In this document: in pieces, positions 16,314 through 30,943 of the stretch | Layout of the letters: the number at the start of each line of letters is the position of its first letter | Position numbering within the stretch: the stretch's first letter is position 1 | Source of the DNA: Pseudomonadota bacterium | GTDB lineage: Bacteria > Desulfobacterota > Desulfovibrionia > Desulfovibrionales > Desulfovibrionaceae | Assembly: GCA_018822105.1 (NCBI GenBank) | Contig: JAHJLB010000018.1 | Coordinates: 1 to 64,000 of the forward strand | Length of the DNA: 64,000 nucleotides | Direction of reading: 5' to 3' | The notes under the pieces: generated by a model | The model's database searches: none | What the model was told of the DNA's origin: nothing | The model's input: only the letters and a program-made list of their open reading frames with translations | Made by a program: the position numbers and the translations under genes

Positions 16314-18029
16314 CTAGGGGGCGGCTTCGCCCGTCGCGTCCTCAACCGTCTGCTCCACGACCTGGTCCATGCGCTCCGGCGCCTCCACCCCCAAGAGATC
16401 GAGCCCGGCGGCCAGGGTGGCGGCCACGCAGGACAGGAGCAGCAGGCGCGCGGCCGCCACTTCGGGCCCGGCGGAAAGCACATGGTGCTTGGAATAATAG
16501 CGGTGCAAGGCCGCAGCCAGCTCCGAGAGATAGTGGCTCACCTGATGCGGAGCGAGCTGCTCCGCCGCCTGGGCCACCACGTCCGGAAAGCGCTCCAGCA
16601 GGCGGCAGACCTCCAGGTCGTCCACGCCCGCGAGCCCGGCATAGGCCGCCGGTCCCGGGCTAGCGGGCCGTATTCCCGCGAGCTCCGCCTTGGCCAGCAT
16701 GGAGTAGACGCGGGCGTGGGCGTACTGCACGTAGAACACGGGATTGTCCATGCTCTTCCTGCGCACCAGCTCCAGGTCGAACTCCAGCTGGGAGTCGCTC
16801 TTGCGCGAGAGGAACAGGAAGCGCGCCGCATCGGTGCCGACATAGGCAACCACGTCGGAAAGGGTCTCGAACTTCCCGGCCCTGGTGCTCATGGCCACCT
16901 GCTCGCCGTCCTTGAGCAGGCTCACCAGCTGCACCAGGATCACCTGCAGGGCGCCCTTTCTGCCCAGGGCCTCCACCGCGCCCTGCATGCGCGAGACATA
17001 GCCGTGGTGGTCCGCGCCCCAGATGTCGATGACGCGGTCAAAGCCGCGCTGGAACTTGTCGTGGTGGTAGCTGATGTCCGAGGCGAAATAGGTCAGCTCG
17101 CCGGAGGATTTGCGCAGCACGCGGTCCTTGTCGTCGCCGAAGTTCGTGCTGCGGAACCACAGGGCCCCGTCTTCTTCGTATGCCAGGTCGCGGGCCAGGA
17201 GATCGGCGAAGGTCTCGTCCACCTTGCTCAAAGCCCCCGGGCCGTCCGTCTGCACCAGGCTCTTCTCTGAAAACCACCGGTCATGGCCCACACGGAAGTC
17301 CGCCAGGTCTTTTTGTATCCCGCCCAGTATGTCCGCCACCGCATGGCTGAAGCAGATATCAATTGCAGTGTTTTCAGGTTGTTCGAAAATGTCTGGATTT
17401 TGTCTATACACTTCGGCGGCTATATCCTTGATATACTCCCCACGATAAAAATCCTCTAGATCCTCGCCCTGCCGGCCAGCCAGCTGGCGCAGGCGAAGCC
17501 AGACCGAGTCGCCCAGGATGCGCATCTGGCGCCCGGCATCGTTGACGTAGTATTCGCACTCCACCTGATGCCCGGTCTTCTTCAGCAGGCGCGCCAGGGA
17601 GTCGCCCAGGGCAGCGCCACGGCCATGCCCGATGTGCAGCGGTCCAGTGGGATTGGCCGAAACGTACTCCACCTGGACCCTCTGGCCGCGCCCCAGGTCC
17701 GACGCGCCATAGGCCGCGCCGGCCGCCTGCACATCCGCCAGAATGCCGTGCCAGAAGCCGGGGGCGAAGGTCACGTTGAGGAACCCGGGCCCGGCCACCT
17801 CCACACGCTCCAGCTGGTCGGCCCGGGTGCGCAGGTCCGCAGCCAGGGCCTCGGCCAGTTCGCGCGGCTTCATGCCCGCGGCGCCCGCCAGCAGCATGCA
17901 CACGTTGGCCGAATAGTCGCCGAACTTGCGCTCGCGCGGGGGCTCGATGACGGCCTTCTCCGGCCAGGGCAGGGCGCGCTCGGTCAGCGCGCTGCGCAGC
18001 ATCTCTTCAAAGTATTGCTTGGCTTTCAT
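16314..18029 (-). CDS. argS: Arginyl-tRNA synthetase
   Basis: 571 residues of class I ArgRS: N-terminal additional domain, the HIGH motif in [12 protein letters not shown] (~residue 125), the [10 protein letters not shown] block, the KMSKS-equivalent [10 protein letters not shown] (ArgRS commonly lacks the canonical form), and the all-alpha anticodon-binding domain. Most ArgRS proteins end at an APERM sequence; here APERM is followed by about 18 extra acidic residues ([17 protein letters not shown]). The start ATG at 18027-18029 has GAGGGG upstream. The upstream extension in the ORF track is a shadow. The enzyme charges tRNA-Arg with arginine. Confidence 0.96.
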   Translation of the reverse strand: MKAKQYFEEMLRSALTERALPWPEKAVIEPPRERKFGDYSANVCMLLAGAAGMKPRELAEALAADLRTRADQLERVEVAGPGFLNVTFAPGFWHGILADVQAAGAAYGASDLGRGQRVQVEYVSANPTGPLHIGHGRGAALGDSLARLLKKTGHQVECEYYVNDAGRQMRILGDSVWLRLRQLAGRQGEDLEDFYRGEYIKDIAAEVYRQNPDIFEQPENTAIDICFSHAVADILGGIQKDLADFRVGHDRWFSEKSLVQTDGPGALSKVDETFADLLARDLAYEEDGALWFRSTNFGDDKDRVLRKSSGELTYFASDISYHHDKFQRGFDRVIDIWGADHHGYVSRMQGAVEALGRKGALQVILVQLVSLLKDGEQVAMSTRAGKFETLSDVVAYVGTDAARFLFLSRKSDSQLEFDLELVRRKSMDNPVFYVQYAHARVYSMLAKAELAGIRPASPGPAAYAGLAGVDDLEVCRLLERFPDVVAQAAEQLAPHQVSHYLSELAAALHRYYSKHHVLSAGPEVAAARLLLLSCVAATLAAGLDLLGVEAPERMDQVVEQTVEDATGEAAP

Positions 18030-18154
18030 GCACTCCCCTCGGAAAATCTGCCCCCCTCTACCACCTTTCGCGGCGCAACAAAAGTCCCGCCAAGAGGGGG
18101 GGGCCGGGGCTCCACGCCCTCCGGCCGCCGGAGGCGAAGATCCGGCCCGAGCCT

Positions 18155-19054
18155 CTAGCGCCGGCGCGGCCTGCGCCCCTGGGGCGCCTTGGGCTCGTCG
18201 GTCTCGGGCGGCATGGCGTCGCCGGGCTGCAGGGTCGCGGTGGCCGGGATGACAAGGGGCTGGCCGAGGTTGGCCAACCGGGCCACGATGACCTCGGGAT
18301 TGGGGTAGGTGTCCTTGAGGCCCATGAGGATCTCGCGGGCCTTGGGGATGTTGCGCTCGGCCTCGTAGGCGTCGGCCAGCAGATAGGCGCTCATGACCTT
18401 GACGTCCTGCGGGGCCTTGGGCAGGGCCAGGATGCCCTCCAGGATGACCTTGACCTTGGCCCACTGCCAGGTCAGGCTGTGGGTTTGCGCCAACTCGTAC
18501 ATGGCGCGGCTTTTGGTCTCCACATCCTTGGCCTGGGCCACGCACTGGGTCAGCAGGTCCACGGCCAGGTCGCTCTTGCCCATTGCGCGATTGGCCACGG
18601 CCATGCGCATCTGGGCCTGCACGGCCTTGGCCATGTCGCCGTTGCTCGTGTCCAGGCAGCGGCCCCAGGCGTCCACGGCCTTTCTGCGCAGCCCCTGCAA
18701 CTCATAGAGCTCGCCCAGACGGTACAGCAGCGGCCAGTTGATCTCCGCCCTGCTGTTGTACTCCAGGGTGGCGGTCTCCAGCAGCGTCACGGCCTTGCCC
18801 AGGTCGCCCTTGACCCCGGAGGCGATCTCCACCAGCCGCGTCCAGGCCTCCAGGCGGTGCTTGCCCTGGGGGTCGGCCTGGAGATAGCGCTCGTAGGCCG
18901 TCTCGGCCTCCAGGAAATACCCCCCGGCGTAGGCGTCGCGGGCGATGGCCAGGTCCAGGGCCGGCCCGGACGGCGCGCCCCGGTCGCAGGCCGGCAGGCC
19001 TGCGCACAGGACGCAGAACAGCGCCAGCAAGAGGATCCGCGCGCGAGCGCCCAT
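18155..19054 (-). CDS. TPR-repeat lipoprotein
   Basis: 299 residues: a signal peptide with lipobox GLPAC (Cys23), then a helical-repeat array (~residues 33-260) of TPR type, for example [20 protein letters not shown] and [21 protein letters not shown], ending in a Pro/Arg-rich tail. Predicted to be anchored in the periplasmic leaflet of a membrane. The ATG at 19052-19054 has CGGAGG upstream; gyrA ends 13 bases before, so the two are co-transcribed. Function unknown; TPR lipoproteins commonly scaffold envelope assembly. Confidence 0.8.
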   Translation of the reverse strand: MGARARILLLALFCVLCAGLPACDRGAPSGPALDLAIARDAYAGGYFLEAETAYERYLQADPQGKHRLEAWTRLVEIASGVKGDLGKAVTLLETATLEYNSRAEINWPLLYRLGELYELQGLRRKAVDAWGRCLDTSNGDMAKAVQAQMRMAVANRAMGKSDLAVDLLTQCVAQAKDVETKSRAMYELAQTHSLTWQWAKVKVILEGILALPKAPQDVKVMSAYLLADAYEAERNIPKAREILMGLKDTYPNPEVIVARLANLGQPLVIPATATLQPGDAMPPETDEPKAPQGRRPRRR

Positions 19055-19067
19055 ACGGCCTCCGGGG

Positions 19068-21539
<2,472 letters not shown>

Positions 21540-21593
21540 GTATATCCTCCGTATATGGCGGGCGGAGCGGCGGCGGGGGCAGAGGCCAGGCCC

Positions 21594-21780
21594 CTATCCC
21601 CCGGACCCCCAGCTCCGCCGGGGGTCCTGCGGTCCTCCGGCCCACCCCGAAGGGGCTGGTCCGAGGAAACCGTGCAGGACAAACTCATGAACAACAACAA
21701 ACCTCAACAGCCGGGAATCCCAAAGGGCATCCGCCGCTTTGGCTGGGGCTTGGGGGCAGCGCCCCCAAGGGCTCATTCCA
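21594..21780. repeat. Dispersed hairpin module B between gyrB and gyrA
   Basis: Contains a perfect 9-base stem CTTGGGGGC / GCCCCCAAG with an AGC loop (21749-21769) twelve bases from the gyrB stop, a degenerate GGGAATCCCAAAGGGC element at ~21715 and a CCCCCGGAC / GTCC stem near 21597. The arrangement parallels modules at 3383, 33815, 42834 and 49033. It may end or attenuate gyrB transcription before gyrA. Confidence 0.55.
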
Positions 21781-24330
<2,550 letters not shown>

Positions 24331-25494
24331 TTAGGCATTTTCCTCGGCGTAGTAGGTCTCTTCCTGGATCATCATCGGCATGATGATGACGCTGTAGTTC
24401 TGGTCCTTGTCCCCGGCTATGCCGCAGGGCGCCTCGGCGCCGGTGAGGATGAAGGTCACCTGTTCCGAGGTGTAGTGCGAGAGGATTTCAATGAGGTTGC
24501 GCGTGGGGAAGGCTATACGCTGCAGATCCCCCTGGAAGGTGGCCTGCAGGGGCTCCTGCGCCGTGCCCACGTCCTGCCCCTGGCTGTAGAGGACCACTTC
24601 GCCAGGGCTGAACAGGAAGTACGTGCAGCGGTTGGAGTCGGTGTTGAAGATGCTGATGCGCTCCAGGGCCTCCATGAGCTCCCCGCGCTGCAACGTGAGC
24701 CTCGAGGACTCCGGGTCCTTCAATTTGGAAAGGAAACCCTGGTAGTTGGGGTACTGGTAAAAGGACAGGGGCAGGCTGAAGGTCTCGCGCTTGTCGCCCG
24801 TGCGCAAAAACAGCCGCTTCTCACCCAGGGACAGCTCAATCTCTTCCGATCCGAGCCACTTCTTCAACTCAGCCAAATATTTACGCTGGATGAGGGCACC
24901 CTCGCGGGGGAGCAGGGCATGGATGTCGTCGTTGACAAAGGTGAACATGGCGAACTGGTGGCCATTGAGGCCGCAGACCTCCACGCGCTTGCCCGCGGCA
25001 TCCTGCTCCGGCTTCAAAAGCAGGCAGGCTATGGCCTCCATGCTGTCCTCGTCGCTGATGCAGAAGCCTATCTTTTCGATGATCTCGTGCAGGAAGTCCC
25101 CGCTCCAGAACACCGTCTCGCCCTCGGGGAAAGGTGCAAAGGCCTGGAACCAGTCCGGCTCGTTGGCCGGCAGCTTGTATTTGCGGCTGCCCTGTTCCAC
25201 CAGCACGTTCTTGCCCTCGGCGTCGGCCTTGAGGGTCATCTCGCCTGCGGGCAGCTTGCGCACCAGATCGCAGAAGGCGCGGCCCTGCACGCCCACCCGG
25301 CCGGGCGCCTCCACCCTGGCCGGATACTCGCCGCAGAACTCCAGGCTGGAGTCCGTGGACATGATCTTCAGGCTGCCCTCGGCCGCCTCCAGCCAGATGC
25401 TGCGCAAAAAGGCCGCTCCGGTCTTGGCCGGAATGATGCCTGCGGACTTCTGCAAGCCCTCAATGATCTCTTCCCGGTTTACCTTCACAAACAT
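24331..25494 (-). CDS. dnaN: DNA polymerase III beta subunit (sliding clamp)
   Basis: 387 residues with three clamp domains; recognisable features are the N-terminal MFVKVNREEIIEGLQKSAGI, the middle ELKKWLGSEEIELSLGEKRL and the C-terminal Met-Pro-Met (IIMPMMI) that closes the clamp protein-binding pocket. It tethers polymerases to DNA. A good AAGGAGA ribosome-binding site precedes the ATG at 25492-25494. It lies directly upstream of gyrB and 142 bases downstream of dnaA on the same strand. Confidence 0.96.
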   Translation of the reverse strand: MFVKVNREEIIEGLQKSAGIIPAKTGAAFLRSIWLEAAEGSLKIMSTDSSLEFCGEYPARVEAPGRVGVQGRAFCDLVRKLPAGEMTLKADAEGKNVLVEQGSRKYKLPANEPDWFQAFAPFPEGETVFWSGDFLHEIIEKIGFCISDEDSMEAIACLLLKPEQDAAGKRVEVCGLNGHQFAMFTFVNDDIHALLPREGALIQRKYLAELKKWLGSEEIELSLGEKRLFLRTGDKRETFSLPLSFYQYPNYQGFLSKLKDPESSRLTLQRGELMEALERISIFNTDSNRCTYFLFSPGEVVLYSQGQDVGTAQEPLQATFQGDLQRIAFPTRNLIEILSHYTSEQVTFILTGAEAPCGIAGDKDQNYSVIIMPMMIQEETYYAEENA

Positions 25495-25636
25495 AAGTAT
25501 TCTCCTTGGATGGCTTCTATGAGCAGCGCCGGTATGTGCGTAACAGAGGCAACCATCTTGATTTGCTTAAAAATATATAAACATGGGCTGTCGCTTCACA
25601 GGAACACGGTGTTGTTTCACACTGGCAAAACACCAT
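25495..25636 (-). promoter_or_regulatory. dnaA-dnaN spacer with AT-rich promoter-like stretch
   Basis: On the minus strand a run TTTATATATTTTTAAG (around 25570-25583) stands out in this GC-rich sequence and could supply the -10 of a dnaN promoter or an unwinding element. Nearer dnaA, GGTGTT and AACACC (around 25608-25640) can pair as a weak stem. No DnaA box close to consensus was seen here. Confidence 0.4.
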
Positions 25637-26926
25637 TCAGGCCGCCTGCCGACAACGAACCTTCAAATCTTTCAACAGTTGTTTCATTTCCTTGCCATCA
25701 TCATTCAATTCTTTGATTTTTTTCACCGAGTAGATGACCGTGCTGTGGTCTTTGCCGCCAAAGGCCCGCCCCAGGGCCGGATAGGACAGCCCCAGCATTT
25801 CGCGGCAGAGGTACATGGCCACCTGCCGGGCCAGGGCGATGCTCTGCCTCCGGTCTTCGCCCATGACATCCTTGCGCTTGACCTGGTAGTGCTGGCACAC
25901 GGTGTCCACAATGCTGTCGGCGCTGATCTTGGGCCGGTCGCGTTCCTCGGTGTTGGACAATATATGCTCGAAGTCGCGGGCGGAGATGTCCTTGCGCACC
26001 AGTTCGCGGAAGGCCAGAAGCTTGATGAGGATGCCGTTCAAGGCCCGGAAATTTTGGAAGCGCTGGGCCAGGGTCAAAATCTGTTCCTTGGACAGGGGCA
26101 GCTTCTTGGCCCGCACGCGCTCCTGGATGAGGGCCACGCGGACCTCCAGGTCAGGCTGCTTGAGGCTCACCACAAGGCCGCCCTCCAGGCGCGAGCGCAG
26201 GGCCGGGATGAGGTCTTCATAGGCGCTGATGCGGTCCTGGCAGGTGAAGACCATCTGCCGCTTGCCGTCGTGGAACTGGTTGAAGATGATGAGCAGCTCC
26301 TGCTGGAGCCGTTCGTCGCCGGCCAGCCAGTGGATGTCGTCCACCAGCAGGAAGCGGTGGCTTTCCACGTTGCCGCGGGCCGTCAGGTTGTCGCCCTGGG
26401 ACAAGAGCGAGCGCAAGCCTTCGCCCGTGGTCACCAGGATGTCCGAGGGCGGGTGGTTCTTGGACATGTCATTGGCGATGGCCTTGAGCAGGTGGCTTTT
26501 GCCGGAGCCGGACTTGCCGCAGATGACAAAGGGATTGAACTGGGCAGCGTCGTCCTTTGCCACCTGCCGGGCGGTCTCCAGCGGAAAGTAGTTCTTGGAG
26601 TTGGTCAGGAAGCTTTCAAAGCTGTACTGGGCATCAAAGGGGAAGCAGAGCTTCCTGGGCGCCGGCGCCGGACGCAGCCCCCCCGCAGGGCGCTGCCCCG
26701 GGGTGACGTAGCTGATGTCGCAGGCCCCGCCGTGAAAACTGTGCAGCTCGGCCTCAAAGCGGTCCTGCATGCGTCCGGCGAACCACTGGGCGAAATAGCT
26801 GTGCGGGAAACAGACGCGCACCTCGTGGCCGCCCTCGGACTGCTCGATGTCCAGGGGGTCGAACCAACGTTTCAGCTCCTGCTCGGTGCAGGAGCCCGCA
26901 AGGTGTTCACGCAGGGCTTTCTTCAC
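25637..26926 (-). CDS. dnaA: Chromosomal replication initiator DnaA (divergent type)
   Basis: 429 residues from the GTG at 26926. Domain I is short (KALREHLAGSC...WFDPLDI); the linker is brief. The AAA+ domain has Walker A GKSGSGKSHLLKA rather than the usual GxGLGKTH form, and Walker B FLLVDDIHWLAG. Domain IV has the DNA-binding signature GLSYPALGRAFGGKDHSTV. An in-frame ATG at 26980 (MISPCF) would add 18 residues, but that stretch overlaps a DnaA-box-like sequence and does not look like domain I. DnaA binds and melts oriC. It is the first gene of the dnaA-dnaN-gyrB cluster, pointing away from the presumed origin. Confidence 0.92.
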   Translation of the reverse strand: MKKALREHLAGSCTEQELKRWFDPLDIEQSEGGHEVRVCFPHSYFAQWFAGRMQDRFEAELHSFHGGACDISYVTPGQRPAGGLRPAPAPRKLCFPFDAQYSFESFLTNSKNYFPLETARQVAKDDAAQFNPFVICGKSGSGKSHLLKAIANDMSKNHPPSDILVTTGEGLRSLLSQGDNLTARGNVESHRFLLVDDIHWLAGDERLQQELLIIFNQFHDGKRQMVFTCQDRISAYEDLIPALRSRLEGGLVVSLKQPDLEVRVALIQERVRAKKLPLSKEQILTLAQRFQNFRALNGILIKLLAFRELVRKDISARDFEHILSNTEERDRPKISADSIVDTVCQHYQVKRKDVMGEDRRQSIALARQVAMYLCREMLGLSYPALGRAFGGKDHSTVIYSVKKIKELNDDGKEMKQLLKDLKVRCRQAA

Positions 26927-26929
26927 GGT

Positions 26930-27200
26930 CCCGGGGCCTGTTTCCTTTGTCCAATTTGTGGAAAAACAAGGAGAAATCATTTGTCTTCGGAACGGCTCCC
27001 TAGAGTATTCCGAATCCCTGTTACTCCTACCCGAAAAGCCCTCCGATGCCAAGCGAATAGAGCACGCCGCGCGCGGAAAAAGAATTGCCAATCGCCTCGT
27101 TTTGCGCCATGTTCCAGGGGGCGCGGCACTGGGGAGTTTTCCACAGGTTGGCGCGTTTTTTCCAGAAGGTGTTCAAACGGACCAGGGCAAGGGAATGGGC
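26930..27200. other. Candidate chromosomal origin (oriC)
   Basis: The region upstream of dnaA, where gene direction switches from minus to plus. It holds two DnaA-box candidates with one mismatch to TTATCCACA: TTTTCCACA at 27137-27145 and its inverse TGTGGAAAA at 26957-26965, plus A/T-rich patches around 26958-26985 and 27072-27100 and a T6 run with TTTTTTCCAGA near 27155. Evidence is position, boxes and strand switch; no GC-skew calculation was possible. Confidence 0.5.
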
Positions 27201-27350
27201 AGAAGACGTCGCGGCCGCACGGCCTTCATCCTGGTCCTCAAGGGCGGCCAGATCCGGGTGCGCAAGCCCCTGGCTCCGGTGGCGCGGCCCATGGCAGACG
27301 CCCGGCGCAGGCAGCCCCGGCGCAGGCCCGATCTTCTCCTTGACGAGTAA
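27195..27350 (+). CDS. Possible 51-residue Arg-rich small protein
   Basis: An ATG at 27195 preceded by AGGGCAAGGG opens a frame for a very basic protein: MGRRRRGRTAFILVLKGG, then IRVRKPLAPVARPM and an Arg/Pro tail ending DLLLDE. The frame is also open upstream, so the start is not unique, and high GC makes chance ORFs common. The ordered hydrophobic core flanked by basic stretches and its place between dnaA and DUF39 make it worth noting. No family recognised. Confidence 0.4.
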   Translation: MGRRRRGRTAFILVLKGGQIRVRKPLAPVARPMADARRRQPRRRPDLLLDE

Positions 27351-27417
27351 CGCGCGCCGCCGCCCGCAGTGGGCGCGGACACCGCCTCTCTAGGGGCTTT
27401 ACGCAGCGGAGGACAGC

Positions 27418-28590
27418 ATGGCTGGCAAGGCCAAGGTCGGAAAGACCATCGCCGAGATCAACGAGCGCATCAAGAAGGGCAAGGCCGTGGTGCTTACGGC
27501 CGAGGAAATGGTCGAGACCGTCAAGCGCCTGGGCAAGACCAGGGCCGCCAAGGAAGTGGACGTCGTCACCACGGGCACCTTTTCGCCCATGTGCTCTTCG
27601 GGCCTGCTGTTCAATTTCGGCCAGGAGCCGCCGCTGATGAAGGCCAGCCAGGTCTGGCTGAACAATGTGCCCTGCTACGCCGGCCTAGCCGCGGTGGACG
27701 CCTATTGCGGCGCCACTGAGCCCAGCGCGGACGATCCCCTGAACAAGGTCTACCCCGGCCGCTTCGCCTATGGCGGCGGGCATGTCATCGAGGATCTGCT
27801 GCGCGGCAAGCCCGTGCGCCTGCGCGCCAAGGCCTACGGCACGGACTGCTACCCGCGCAAGGACCTGGAGAAGGACGTCACCCTGGCCAGCCTGCCCAAC
27901 ACCTGGCTGCTGAACCCGCGCAACTGCTACCAGAACTACAATTGCGCGGTGAACATGGCCAACCGGACCATCTACACCTACATGGGTCCGCTCAAGCCCG
28001 GCTGCCGCAACGCCAACTACGCCACCTCGGGCCAGCTCTCGCCCCTGTTCAATGATCCGTACCTGCGGACCATCGGCCTGGGCACCCGGATCTTCATGGG
28101 CGGCGGCATCGGGTATGTCATCGGCGCGGGCTCCCAGCACAACGCCAAGCCGCAGCGCAACGAGCGCGGCATCCCCCTCTCGGCCTCGGGCACGCTCATG
28201 CTCAAGGGCGACCTCAAGGGCATGGACCCCAAATACGTCCGTGGCGTGTCCCTCATCGGCTACGGCTGCTCCCTGAACATGGGCGTGGGCATCCCCATCC
28301 CCATCCTGGACGAGGACATGGCCTGGTTCGCCGGCGTCAGCGACGCCGACATCCAGATGCCCATCAAGGATTACGGCTACGACTATCCCAACGGGGTCAA
28401 CCGCACCATCGGCTACGCCACCTTTGAGGAGCTCAAGAGCGGCTCCATCATGGTGGGCGAGCGCACCACGCCCACGGTGCCCGTGACCAGCTACACCATC
28501 TCCCTGGAGATAGCCGAGACGCTCAAGAAGTGGATCGAGGACGGGAAATTCCTGCTCACCGAGCCGCAGGACAAGATACTCTCCGTGTGA
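27418..28590 (+). CDS. DUF39 homocysteine-biosynthesis protein (aspartate-semialdehyde sulfurtransferase-type)
   Basis: 390 residues of the DUF39/HcyBio family, shown genetically in anaerobes to make homocysteine from aspartate semialdehyde and a sulfur source without the usual transsulfuration enzymes. Conserved family segments visible are TTGTFSPMCSSG, VWLNNVPCYAG, AYGTDCYPRK, NCYQNYNCAVN and GYGCSLNMGVGIPIP; the Cys residues in these are the likely sulfur-transfer sites (inference). Some members carry C-terminal CBS domains, and the pathway also needs a NIL/ferredoxin partner; both are absent here, and no partner gene lies nearby. The ATG has GGAGGA upstream and a strong terminator follows. 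Confidence 0.9.
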   Translation: MAGKAKVGKTIAEINERIKKGKAVVLTAEEMVETVKRLGKTRAAKEVDVVTTGTFSPMCSSGLLFNFGQEPPLMKASQVWLNNVPCYAGLAAVDAYCGATEPSADDPLNKVYPGRFAYGGGHVIEDLLRGKPVRLRAKAYGTDCYPRKDLEKDVTLASLPNTWLLNPRNCYQNYNCAVNMANRTIYTYMGPLKPGCRNANYATSGQLSPLFNDPYLRTIGLGTRIFMGGGIGYVIGAGSQHNAKPQRNERGIPLSASGTLMLKGDLKGMDPKYVRGVSLIGYGCSLNMGVGIPIPILDEDMAWFAGVSDADIQMPIKDYGYDYPNGVNRTIGYATFEELKSGSIMVGERTTPTVPVTSYTISLEIAETLKKWIEDGKFLLTEPQDKILSV

Positions 28591-28596
28591 CGGAAC

Positions 28597-28625
28597 AAGG
28601 GAGGCCGCAAGCCTCCCTTTTTTTT
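28597..28625 (+). terminator. Intrinsic terminator after the DUF39 gene
   Basis: Perfect 9-base stem AAGGGAGGC / GCCTCCCTT with a CGCAA loop, followed by a run of eight T. It starts six bases after the stop codon. Confidence 0.92.
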
Positions 28626-28751
28626 GCCGGGCGGATTTTGATCTGCGCCCGCCCGGCTTTGCAAGAGCAGGGAAATTGGCTATGCTCCCCCAGGCCGGCC
28701 ACGGCGGCCCCTGCGCCCGGCTCAAACCTCCAACCCCAAGCAACCACGCCC

Positions 28752-29912
28752 ATGCCCGAAATCTTCCGCGCGGCCCGCATCGCGCCCATGACCCCCGGCT
28801 GGCCCCTCCTTGAGGACGCCGCCGTTGTGGTCCACGACCAGGAAATCCTGGACGTGGGCTATTTTGCCGACCTGCGCCGGACCCACAGCGGCCCTGTGCG
28901 CGACCTGGGCGAGGTGACCCTGGCCCCGGCCACCTTCAACAGCCATCTGCACCTGGAGATGAGCCACCTGCTGGGCCGCACCCGGCCTGGCCAGGGCTTT
29001 GTGCCCTGGGTGGAGAGCCTGCTGGCCCAGGACCTCTACGCCCTGGACGAGCCCCAGGTGCGCCGGGAGCTGGCCCGCCTGGAGAGCCGGGGCTGCGCCT
29101 TCGTGGCAGACATCAGCACCCGCAACGCCCCGCGCCTGGCCGCGATCCTGGCCGAAAGCGGCCTGTTCTTCGTCTCCTTTCTGGAGTCCATCGGCAGCGC
29201 CACGCCGGTGGACGAGGCCGCCCTGCTGCCCCAGATCCCTGCCGCGGCCGAGAGCGGTCGCGGGGCCTGCGCCGCCGCCGGGCACGCCCTGTACAGCACC
29301 AGCGCCGAGCTCCTGCGCGCGGCCAAGGCCGCCTCCGCGGCGCAGGGCCTGCCCTTCTCCCTGCACCTGGCCGAGCACGCCGACGAGGACGCCATCCTGC
29401 TCTCGGGCCAGGGCGCCTTTCTGGACCTGCTGCGTCAGCGCGGGTTCATCAAGGACTATGCGGCCCCGGGCAGTCGCCCGGTGCCCCTGGCGGCCCGGCT
29501 GGGCCTGCTGGACGAGGCCACCCTGTGCGTGCACTGCGTCACCATTCCCGACGAGGACATCGCCCTTCTGGCCGCAACCAGGGCCAGCGTGTGCCTGTGT
29601 CCGCGCAGCAACGAGCATATCGGCGTGGGCCAGGCTCCGCTGAGGAAGCTCCTGGACGCGGGTATAAACGTCTGCCTGGGCACGGACGGCCTGTGCTCCA
29701 ACGTCGACCTGGACCCCCTGGCCGAGCTGGCCTGGCTGGCCGGCCGGCAGGGCCGGGGCCTGAGCCTGTGTGAGGGCCTGGCCCTGGTCACGGCGAACCC
29801 GGCGCGGTTTTTCGGCCTTGCGGACAGGCTGGGCAGCCTGGCCCCCGGGCGCGCGGCGCGCTTCTCCGTGCTGCCAAAGGCCGTGCTGGAAGCATTTTCC
29901 GAGAGCATATGA
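28752..29912 (+). CDS. Amidohydrolase-superfamily deaminase-like protein
   Basis: 386 residues of the metal-dependent amidohydrolase TIM-barrel group. Metal ligands appear in order: HLH in [11 protein letters not shown] (His65, His67), His in [11 protein letters not shown], His in CVHCVTI and Asp in [10 protein letters not shown]. This HxH...H...H...D set matches the AtzA/MtaD/guanine-deaminase-like branch that deaminates purine-type substrates. One relevant member is aminofutalosine deaminase of the futalosine menaquinone route, used by many Desulfovibrio-like bacteria; that assignment is only a possibility. The ATG at 28752 is the first after the preceding terminator. It lies upstream of pyrB and pyrC on the same strand. 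Confidence 0.75.
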   Translation: MPEIFRAARIAPMTPGWPLLEDAAVVVHDQEILDVGYFADLRRTHSGPVRDLGEVTLAPATFNSHLHLEMSHLLGRTRPGQGFVPWVESLLAQDLYALDEPQVRRELARLESRGCAFVADISTRNAPRLAAILAESGLFFVSFLESIGSATPVDEAALLPQIPAAAESGRGACAAAGHALYSTSAELLRAAKAASAAQGLPFSLHLAEHADEDAILLSGQGAFLDLLRQRGFIKDYAAPGSRPVPLAARLGLLDEATLCVHCVTIPDEDIALLAATRASVCLCPRSNEHIGVGQAPLRKLLDAGINVCLGTDGLCSNVDLDPLAELAWLAGRQGRGLSLCEGLALVTANPARFFGLADRLGSLAPGRAARFSVLPKAVLEAFSESI

Positions 29913-29977
29913 CCACCCGCCCCAAGCGGGGCAGCCCGGCCCGGGCGAATGTGGGGCCGGAGAGGAAGGACGCCGCC

Positions 29978-30934
29978 ATGCAGTGGAAGCATAAGGACCT
30001 GCTCGATGTCTCCCAGCTTTCGGCGGACGAGGTGCGCCACGTCCTGGCCACCGCCGCCTATTTCCGGGAGATCAACAGCCGCCCGGTGAAAAAGGTGCCA
30101 ACCCTGAAGGGCCGCAGCGTGGTGCTCTTTTTCGCCGAGCCCAGCACCCGCACCAAGACCAGTTTCGACATGGCCGGCAAGCGCCTCTCTGCGGACACCT
30201 TCGCCCTGGCCAAGAGCGGCTCCAGCCTGAGCAAGGGCGAGACCCTGAAGGACACGGCGCTGACCCTGCAGGCCATGAACCCCGACGGCATCGTCATCCG
30301 CCACGGCTCCAGCGGCGCGGCGCAGTTTCTGGCCGAGCGTCTGGAGTGCAGCGTCATCAACGCCGGCGACGGCCGCCACGCCCACCCCACCCAGGCCCTG
30401 CTGGACGCGCTGACCCTCTCGCGCCGCTGGAAGGGCGAGTTTTCAGGCAAGACCGTGCTCATCCTGGGCGACATCGCCCACAGCCGCGTGGCCCGCTCCA
30501 ATGTCCTGCTGCTGACCATGCTCGGCGCCAACGTGCGCCTGTGCGCCCCCAGGACGCTTTTGCCCCCGCGCCCGGACACCTGGCCCGTGGCGGTGTATTC
30601 CGAGCTGCCCCAGGCCGTGCAGGGCGTGGATGCGGTCATGTGCCTGCGCCTGCAGCTGGAGCGCCAGCAGGCGGGCCTGCTGCCCGGCCTGCGCGAGTAT
30701 GCGCGCACCTTCGGCCTCTCGCCCCGGCACATGGCCCTGGCCGCGCCAGGGGCCTGCGTGCTGCATCCCGGGCCCATCAACCGGGGCGTGGAGATCGACT
30801 CCGCCCTGGCCGACTCGGCCGAGAGCCTGATCCTGGAACAGGTGGAGAACGGCGTGGCCGTGCGCATGGCCCTGCTCTACCTGTACCTGACCCGAAAATC
30901 CCCGGACGCCGCGCAAAGCGGCATCCCGGCATAG
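29978..30934 (+). CDS. pyrB: Aspartate carbamoyltransferase catalytic subunit
   Basis: 318 residues with the carbamoyl-phosphate site [15 protein letters not shown] (~residues 50-64), the second-subunit loop [18 protein letters not shown] and the C-terminal [12 protein letters not shown]. It condenses carbamoyl phosphate with aspartate in pyrimidine synthesis. I chose the ATG at 29978, preceded by GAGAGGAAGGA; the ORF track begins 23 codons earlier, overlapping the amidohydrolase stop. No pyrI regulatory subunit is present. pyrC follows after nine bases, so the two form an operon. Confidence 0.95.
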   Translation: MQWKHKDLLDVSQLSADEVRHVLATAAYFREINSRPVKKVPTLKGRSVVLFFAEPSTRTKTSFDMAGKRLSADTFALAKSGSSLSKGETLKDTALTLQAMNPDGIVIRHGSSGAAQFLAERLECSVINAGDGRHAHPTQALLDALTLSRRWKGEFSGKTVLILGDIAHSRVARSNVLLLTMLGANVRLCAPRTLLPPRPDTWPVAVYSELPQAVQGVDAVMCLRLQLERQQAGLLPGLREYARTFGLSPRHMALAAPGACVLHPGPINRGVEIDSALADSAESLILEQVENGVAVRMALLYLYLTRKSPDAAQSGIPA

Positions 30935-30943
30935 GAGCACGCC

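Noticed and set aside
25495-25636. oriC in the dnaA-dnaN spacer
   Set aside because: AT-rich stretch but no DnaA-box-like sequence close to consensus; the region upstream of dnaA is better supported.
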